This document shows positions 57,291-64,000 of a stretch of DNA of 64,000 nucleotides, in pieces. Position 1 is the first letter of the stretch. Every line of letters begins with the position of its first letter. The DNA is from Rutpela maculata (lineage: Eukaryota > Arthropoda > Insecta > Coleoptera > Cerambycidae): NCBI GenBank assembly GCA_936432065.2, contig OW386285.2, forward strand, positions 33,845,920 through 33,909,919. The letters are read 5' to 3'. Position numbers and translations under genes: made by a program. The notes below the pieces were generated by a model that worked only from the letters and a program-made list of their open reading frames with translations, was not told where the DNA came from and ran no database searches.

Positions 57291-57879
57291 GAATGTTTAA
57301 AATAGAGATCTGGGATTTTTTGCAAATATCGCAAAAAACTACATAGTTTCTTAAAGCTCATAAAAAGACAAAACTTTTTCACTTCTGTCAAACAAGTCTT
57401 TAGCATTTTACTCAAAAACGGAAAGTCCTATTTAAAAATTGGGTCATATATAGTGGAAGGGTTGCTTAAATTTCTGTAATATGTTCCTTTGCCGTAAAAT
57501 GAAAATTCACATAATTAAAATGTTTTGAAAGTGGAAATTTTCAAGAAAAATATAACTCGTGCTACGTAAAGTTATGACACTTATTCAATTGTATGATAAT
57601 AAAAATTCAATTTATAACCGCGCGCGTTGGGCTATCAGTAGTCAAGTCTCCTTTTCTCCGATGGGAGGCACGCTTAATTTTTTCAAAATTTTCTAGTTAT
57701 ATTGAATCAAGAAATATGCAAAAGGTACTGTTTGAATATAGATTTCCCAAAAGCTGGTATCGTAATAAAATAAAACTAGCAGAAGTTGCATTCGGGCGTG
57801 GCCAACATGAGAAATGCTAAATTAAATGTGGACACATTGTCTTGGAAAAATACAGTTTATTTTTTTTCCCCTCGCGTAC
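57291..57879. other. No feature recognised
   Basis: Includes CTCAAAAACGGAAAGTCC at 57412 and ATAACTCGTGCTACGTAAAG at 57551, phrases like those in the foldbacks. The frame 57593-57820 has no recognisable domain. Confidence 0.4.
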
Positions 57880-58500
57880 TGAAGGGAAGTATTGTAGTTG
57901 GGAAAAAACTGCTCTATGAAATTTCCTCAATTTTCATGTTTCAGACTATGTAGATTACAAAAATTAAAGTTTTTCAATTTCGTGAGTATATCTGTTTGTC
58001 TGTCTGTTTATATGCCTACCTGTCTGTCTCTTGGCGCTATATCCAATAAACTATTTAACTGAGAAAAATAATATTTAATAGGTAATTAACGTTATTGTCA
58101 ACGAGGAAATGGAATATAATTTTATTGAAAAATATATAGTGTGGTAAAAAAATACTAAATGAATGCAATGAATTACAATAATATTTTTCGTGTGGTTAAC
58201 ACAACTGCTAGAGAAGCAACTGCCTATCTGTTGGTTTGTCTGTCGGTATGGTGTCTGTTGGCCTATATCTACAAAATAATTTGATGGAGATAAATGATAT
58301 TTGGTAAGTAGTTGACGCTTTTAATGAAGAATATAAATTGTAGATATTAAAAATAAAGTTAATGAAAACAAAAATAGTGAAAAATATAAAGGGTGATCAC
58401 CATAAAAAATTATTGTTAAGAAAACTAAATGAAAGAAACAATAAGGAATGAACGAAAATAATATTTGGAATGTAATTGAACTATTGCAGAGGAAAAAACT
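57880..58500 (+). repeat. Diverged GTCY-type repeats, two tandem units
   Basis: Two GTCTG-rich patches (57990-58030 and 58215-58262), each followed by GGCSTATATCYA.AAA and ATTTA..GA.AAAT.ATATTTRRTA-like sequence, suggest two ~250-bp units of a third GTCY-type family. AATAATATTTTTCGTG at 58180 and AATAATATTTGGAATG at 58457 mark unit ends. It starts near CTCGCGTACTGAAGGGAAGT. Confidence 0.5.
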
Positions 58501-59955
58501 TAATTTTCTTTAAGTGAGAAATATACAGAGTGGTCGTTGAACAGAAAAAATTATTAATAAATAAAGGATGCCAAATATAGAATGAAGTTTTATGTAAATA
58601 CCTTTATAATTTATGTATATTGTATATGTATGTATGTAATTTGTATACTCACTGTGCTTGAACATGCAGACTAGATACCGCAGTCGCAGACAAAAAAATC
58701 TAGTGAAATTTAACAATGAAATTTTGTGTACTTTATTTATAACCTAATTTTTTCATATTTTTCACAATGTTTTTTAGTATTTAAACAATTGTTTTAGTTG
58801 TATTTGCCTTAAAAAAATATATTTTTCTTAAATGCTTAAAAATGGAAAGTATTAAACTAGTATATATTAAAAAAAATTAAGTAGCAATAAGTATTGTTTA
58901 TGTTAAAGGATTGGTAGAAGTATCTACGAAGTTCTTCCAGAAGCATTGATGAACATAAAGCAGTAGAACTCTGCAGAAGTGGGAACTATTAATCTTAACT
59001 AAAATTTGAACTATGTGGAAAAAGAGTTGGGCTTTAACAAGGGTGAAGATGTTATTATTATATATTTCAATTAAACTTCCTACCAGAGAAACAAATTGTG
59101 TAGTATTCGACAACAAATAATTTAGCCTGTATGTTGTAAAATTTGATTTATCCCCAAACATAGCTTTTACCTCCAGGTGCACAAGGGCAGCCATTACAAT
59201 ATTTATCTAGAAGATCTTTACAAACACCTTGCATTATTTTATAAAATTTTCATGGACACAAAAGATAAGAAAAAAAATTACAGAATTCGCCACCAAGCTA
59301 ACTTCTGACACTGGAAATGGACGTAGTTATCATGAAGAAAATAAAACACCACCTCACTGCTACATAATTGACAGGAACAGTTGAACGTCGAGGATCAGAT
59401 CCTCTTCAATAGGGTGTGAACGGGGGTAGTTTTTACCCTTTCGTTATCTCTATTGAAGCGATATCTAATAGTTATCATAAAATAAATATATTTTTCATAT
59501 TCAGCATAAGCTATTATCCAAAGCAATTTTATGTTTTTAGAGGTGAAATAGAATTTCCCTCAGCCTTTTGATATCACGAAGACGTATTTTTATTAATTTT
59601 GGGCCTTTTTCAACCATTTTTTCTGGGTCTTATGCGCTCCGCGATGGGGGCCAAAACAGCTATTTTTAACATTGTCCTTTGACATAAAAATATTATGTCT
59701 AACGGAAGTTATCGTGTTTACAAAAAATTAAAATAGCAAAAATGTAGATATCCAACGTTTTCGTCCCCACTTGACACTTCCGTAATCGTGGAACCTTCGG
59801 GACCACCTTTGTGCGACGCAGCAAGGTCCAACCATCACAACGATACCAAAAACACCCCGACCGGATCACCCTTGCGCCTAGCGGTCCCGGCCCAATATTT
59901 GTCACATTTTTAATATTTATATCCCCCTATATCGTCCAATAATTTATAAAAATTT
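58501..59955. other. No supported gene
   Basis: The 98-codon minus-strand frame 59194-58898 begins MAALVHLEVKAMFGDKSNF. It is the least AT-biased stretch nearby but has no domain that I know; GGAGGTAAAAGC inside it could be a splice donor. 59565-59880 is GC-richer (GCGCTCCGCGATGGGGGCC at 59634, CCCGACCGGATCACCC at 59856) without a recognisable product. 59395-59460 contains a short inverted pair around AATAGG/CCTTT. Confidence 0.4.
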
Positions 59956-60580
59956 CCATCACAAAAAATGTTATGAGATTTTCCTTCAGTGTTGTACATC
60001 ACAAAACCGCAAAAATCCGTTCTGGGGGTGCCGCGCAAAAAACCACCCATTTGATGAAAAAAGCCTTATTTTACTGATAACTCGTTAACCATTGAAGATA
60101 TAAAAAAATTGCTCATCATAAAAAAGAAAGACTGACTAATTTCCTAATAAAAAGTCCTATTGTAATTTTCTTGTACATGCCATGATGTTCGAGAAAATCG
60201 ATATTGAGAAAAACTCCAAAATTTGTATTTTTAATGCGCGCGAATTTTCATTTATTTAAAATTTTTGGCGCGCGGCCTATAGAAAAAATTGAATTGCTCG
60301 AAAACCATACAAGCTAAGAAGAAAAATCAAAATGGGTTTTAAAGGGGATATAAAATACTTTCTGTGTTGTCATTTTTGATGGCTATTGATATTTATTAGT
60401 ATATAAAAATAACAATATAATATAGTTATCTCTTAATTTTTTGCGTCTCTAACTATTCACAGGCCCATAAAAAATAACTGACTTTAATATAAGTTATAAA
60501 TGCATTATCTTTTAGTTTAATGCAGAAAAAGTTAGGAATAAAAATATTCACATTTACAAATTTACCAGCATGTATCATCA

Positions 60581-61358
60581 AAAAAAACCGCTGCCCAAGG
60601 AATCCCTACTTCCACATCCAGATTTTCTATCCAAGTAACTCATAACGAAAAAATTTTGTATGTGGAAATAATTGCTTATGGAACTTTAATAATATAATAT
60701 TTGAAATCCTCTACCCCACTACCTCACATCGGTAGTGGGGTGGGGGTGGTGATAGGGGGTGGTAGTGGGGGTTACTTCATCCACAGGGATGAAGTAAAAA
60801 ATATTTTAAGGTTTCTGGTTCTTGTACACACACTAAATCACATTTTTTTTCATCCCCTTTAATAATGAGGTGGGGGTGGTAATGAAGGTGGCTAATGCCA
60901 AAATTTTTTTTGAGACCTTAGCTTCTTTTGTATATAGTAAATACCAATTTTATGGGCTCTTACCTGCTTGATTTACCTATTTACCCCAAATTTACCCCAA
61001 TTTACTCCCCACCCTTCGACGGAACAAGATGAAAATATAATCTAGTTCTAGATCTCGTTAAAGTACATATGTGTACCAAATTTCAAGTCAATATTTCAAA
61101 CGGTTCCAGAGTAAACGTGCGCACAAAAAAAAGTTACAGACAGACAGACAGGCAGACAGACAGACCGACAGACAGACCGACAGACAGACCGACAGACAGA
61201 CCGACAGACAAACCGACAGACAGACCGACAGACAGGCAGAATTTTTTTTTCGCTCAAACTTAAAATCTCGACGTTTCATGACATTCTAAGCCTATTTGAA
61301 CAATAAAAATTTAAAAAATTTTTTTTGTCGTTACTATACTTCCACTGGATGTGGAAGT
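60581..61358 (-). mobile_element. Family-1 GTCY element, copy G, full length
   Basis: Complete inverted copy: AAAAAAACCGCTGCCCAAGG at 60581 (3' end), the core near 61060-61115, a GACA/GACC microsatellite at 61136-61237, and the 5' hairpin ending 61358. It is close to copy F in sequence. Frames at 61069, 61071 and 61088 are translated microsatellite. Confidence 0.9.
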
Positions 61359-61509
61359 AATTGAATATGCAGCCTTTTTTGGATGTTTTTTTTTTAAATT
61401 AATTTAGCGTCCTTGTATTTTAATATTTTTGAATGTACCCGGTCTAAAATTAAAGGTAAGACTTCGTATTAATTGATCGTATCATTTAAAATTATACTAT
61501 ATTTCTCAG

Positions 61510-61718
61510 GAAAAAAAAATGCTATTGAAAGGGAAAGAATTTTAACGAACAGTGACTCTCCATTTAGAATGGACGGAAATCCCTGTGCATTGTATAGTGT
61601 ACTACAACCTACAACAAACAACTCAAATACAACAGTTGCAAAGAAATATTCTTCTGCTAAGTGCATCGTTTTAAAGCCATGTGTTTTTTCGAAATATTAT
61701 TCTAATAAATTTTATTAA
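61510..61718 (+). CDS. Hypothetical terminal exon
   Basis: TATATTTCTCAG at 61498-61509 is a good splice acceptor. It is followed by an open frame (NAIERERILTNSDSPFRMDG, then NPCALYSVLQPTTNNSNT) of ~69 codons to a stop at 61716-61718, with AATAAA at about 61739. Composition is less AT-biased than the flanks. No domain is recognised, no upstream exon was found, and a chance frame cannot be excluded. Confidence 0.25.
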
Positions 61719-61810
61719 ATTAAATTAACTATTAAACAAATAAAATTAGTGAAATTTCAAGTGAATTTACAATAATTTTGTTTAATCATACAAATTTAAA
61801 TACGTATTTA

Positions 61811-62120
61811 TGTCTGTCTGTCTGTCGGTCGGTCTGTAACTTTTTTTTGCGTACGTTTTCTCAGCAACAGTTTGAGATATTGATTTGAAATTTGGTACAC
61901 ATATGTACATGACGAGATATGGAACTAGATTATATTATGCACTAATTCCGGTGAAGGGTTGGGGGTTAAATAGGGGTAAATATGAGAAAATAAGTAAAGC
62001 AAGCTGGTAAGAGTATAGTAACTTGGGATTTGGTGTATATACTAGAAGCCAATACCTTATTTTTTTTTATAATATTTTTCAACCCCCCTACCATCTAGAC
62101 TTCATTATTAAAGGGATGAT
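61811..62120 (+). mobile_element. Family-1 GTCY element, copy H, 5'-truncated
   Basis: Starts inside the TCTG run (61811), has CAACAGTTTGAGATATTGAT then TTGAAATTTGGTACACATAT, GGGTTGGGGGTTAAATAGGG, and a shortened C-rich tract; a second GAGATATTCGCTTGAAATTTGG follows at 62131. More diverged than G. Confidence 0.75.
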
Positions 62121-62758
62121 AAAATAGAACTGAGATATTCGCTTGAAATTTGGTACAAGTATGTATTGTAATGACATCAAAAAAAAATTCTATTTTTTAT
62201 ATGTTAACAATTGGCAAACATATATTCAAAAAAATCGGAAAAAAATAAATTTTTACTAACACGACCTTAATAACCTTAGAAATCTAGTTACTTTTTAAAT
62301 TTTCTATGGTGAAAAATTGAAGGGTATAAAAACATCTTTCATTTGCTTACTTATTTTCTTAGATATGTCGACAATTGGCGAAGACATTAAAGATTATATA
62401 ACGCATTTTAAAAAAATTCAATTTTTCTTATATTTTCAATACCGATTTTCTCGAAAACTATGGCATATACAAAAAAATTACGGAAGGACTTTTTTTAAGG
62501 AAATTAGCCAAGCTTTCTTTTTATAATGAGCAATTTTTTTATATCTTCAACGGTTAAGGAGTTATCAGTAAAATAAGGGTGGTTTTTTGGGAGGTTTACG
62601 CGGCAGTGGCGGATGGAGAAATTTCAATAATTTTTTTCTCATCTGTGTCGCATGGGACCATACAAAATATGGGAAATAACATCTAGAGAAGCACTCCTCT
62701 TAACCTAAAAAATTTTGAAAAAGCAGTTTGCGAAAAATTTTTTCAAAATTCTTGCGCA

Positions 62759-62774
62759 CCCCCCCCCCCCCCCC
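62759..62774. repeat. C16 homopolymer
   Basis: Sixteen C between the arms of the local inverted repeat 62605-62960. Confidence 0.9.
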
Positions 62775-63025
62775 TGGTCTAGGGATTCCCGTTTAAAATT
62801 ATTCTTTTTGTCATATACATTTTACTTCTCATAAAAATGCAACAATAGGTTTTTAGAGGTCGTTAGAGGAGTGTTTCTCTAGATGTTATTTCCCATATTT
62901 CGTATGGGTCCCATGAGCCACAGACGAGACAAGAATTATTGAAATTTCTCCATTCGCCACTGTAGCGCGGCATCGCCAGAACGGATTTTTGTGGTTTTGT
63001 AACTGAAAGAAAATCTCAGATAACG

Positions 63026-63498
63026 TTTTTTGCGAGCTTCTGGTGTATTTTTTACTTTACCGACTGGACTAATACACGTATAGCGTATACCGCCTATAGC
63101 TTCTACGGTTACCCTGTTAGATTTTCCTAACATCTAGCGTCACACTACCGATTCCTTAAACATTTTCAATGTTAATAGCGTCAATCATGTATATAAAACT
63201 ATATTCTCAATACTAACATTGACCTATTTTGTGTTATAAGTGCCTATAATAAATGCATAAATTTCAAAGGGGATAAAGTTGAGTAATTTGACTATAATTC
63301 GCACGTGACGGTGATAAATTGCACACTATTTTTAAATATGTGTGGCTTTAATTCGAAAAATCTAAATAAGAACCTTCAACTTATTCGGAGCATAAGAATA
63401 GCAGCTATAATAAACGAATAAATAAAACAATCACATAATAAAAAATTTTGATAACGTTTCAATTAATTTAATTTATTTTTTCGTTTTAATGTAGTAGT
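63026..63498. other. No feature recognised
   Basis: Mixed-composition sequence; the minus-strand frame 62936-63133 has no motif. Confidence 0.45.
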
Positions 63499-63615
63499 AG
63501 AAATTTCAATCAAATTAAATGAAACAAATGGAAAATACCCTTAAGACATTGTACTTTAGAGTAGTGCTGCGACAAATTGGCTTTGGGTTAACCTAACCTA
63601 AAAGTTGCAGATATT
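63499..63615 (+). repeat. Leader repeat preceding family-1 copy I
   Basis: TTTCAATCAAATTAAA, AATACCCTTAAGACATTGTA, CTTTAGAGTAGTGCTGCG, GGTTAACCTAACCTAAAA, GCAGATATT: the same leader as at 25748-25859 and, inverted, 27352-27430. In all three loci it directly abuts the family-1 hairpin. Confidence 0.85.
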
Positions 63616-64000
63616 ACTTCCACATCCAGTGGAAGTACAGAAATGACAAAAAAATTTTAAAAATTTTTATTGTTCAAGTGTGCTTAGAATGTCACGAAAC
63701 GTCAAGATTTTAAGTTTGAGAAAAAAAATGTCTGTCTGTAACTTTTTTGTGCGCACGATTACTTTGGAACCGTTTAAGATATCGACTTGGAATTTGGTAC
63801 ATATATGTATTTTTACGAAATCTGGAACTAGATTATATTTTCATCTTATTCCGTTGAAGGATTGGGGGGTAAATTGGGGTAAATGGGGGTAAATAGGTAA
63901 ATCAAGCAGCTAAGAGTCCATAAAATTGGTATTTAGTATTTGCAAGAGAAGTTAATGTCTCAAAAAAAAATTTGAATCAGCCACCCCCATTACTGCCCCC
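63616..64000 (+). mobile_element. Family-1 GTCY element, copy I, cut by window end
   Basis: Hairpin, CACGAAACGTCAAGATTTTA, a very short GTCTG run, GGAACCGTTTAAGATATCGA, repeated GGGGTAAAT, and the start of the C-rich tract at the last base. Closest to copy D, with which it shares the leader. Confidence 0.9.

Larger units (their letters stand above)
59956..63025. mobile_element. Foldback element interrupted by GTCY elements
   Basis: 59956-60235 matches the complement of two parts of 62330-63025: ACAAAACCRCAAAAATCCGT with TTCTGG (59999-60026 against 62977-63003), and ACTGATAACTC.TTAACC, TTGAAGATATAAAAAAATTG, CTCATYATAAAAA (60075-60125 against 62522-62573), followed by GGCTAATTTCCT and CGAGAAAATCG. 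A further local inverted repeat lies at 62605-62700 / 62870-62960. A family-1 copy and a partial one lie between the arms. Outer ends are not clear. Confidence 0.65.

Noticed and set aside
53461..57295. Target-site duplication of the LTR element
   Set aside because: The five bases on the left (CTTAT) and right (GAATG) do not match.

Overview
The window looks like a piece of insect (at least arthropod) nuclear genome made almost wholly of transposable-element debris. The reasons are a strong AT bias, no bacterial-style gene packing, fragments of jockey/RTE-type LINEs and an LTR retrotransposon, at least nine foldback (long terminal inverted repeat) elements, and about ten copies of one short GTCY-microsatellite element resembling the Helentron-derived mini-me/DINE-1 group. 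I recognise no intact host gene, tRNA or functional rRNA gene. The species cannot be told from what is here.

Layout. 1-3074: long-TIR element whose inside is a ~2 kb palindrome carrying an ACCGTCTGCAA motif about every 140 bp. 3123-3770: MITE with an apparent AATA duplication. 5125-5659: first copy of the GTCY element (called family 1 here). 8915-10928 and 11560-12500: two decayed LINE reverse transcriptases. 12564-14325: TIR element with internal hairpins and a G-rich tandem repeat. 15530-17296: two family-1 copies around a 30-bp minisatellite with 90-bp higher-order structure. 17748-18123: half a MITE next to a 5S-rRNA-derived repeat. 18124-19720: gene-free tract with a recurring AAAACC/GGTTTT motif. 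19891-21203 and 21461-21751: two more foldbacks. 22080-25232: LINE split by a 1.63 kb foldback with Transib/RSS-like ends and a CAATG duplication. 25688-27453: inverted pair of family-1 copies. 28010-33801: three more LINE relics. 34771-40126: three-level nest, in which family 1 is split by a minus-strand LINE that is itself split by a 3.7 kb palindrome flanked by TTG. 40128-41243: a second GTCY-type element and a full-length family-1 copy. 43819-49766: two foldbacks, a 5S-derived SINE with an A tail, and two decayed copies of a cysteine-rich (CXC/tesmin-like) gene. 50930-52555: foldback with a 1.07 kb element inside it. 53466-57290: Gypsy-type LTR retrotransposon with both LTRs but lacking RT, RNase H and the integrase core. 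57880-64000: GTCY repeats, a foldback split by a family-1 copy, and three family-1 copies in all.

The elements work together only as a record of successive insertion. Several insertions are datable against one another because they interrupt an open frame or a repeat arm, and the flanking duplications (CAATG, TTG, AT, AATA) can be read directly. The two most unusual items are the foldback with CACAGTG/CACGGTG ends inside a LINE, and the two decayed intron-bearing CXC-protein genes associated with foldback DNA.

All coordinates of repeat arms were judged by eye and may be off by a few bases. Percent identities, copy numbers and family names need alignment and database searches that I could not run.
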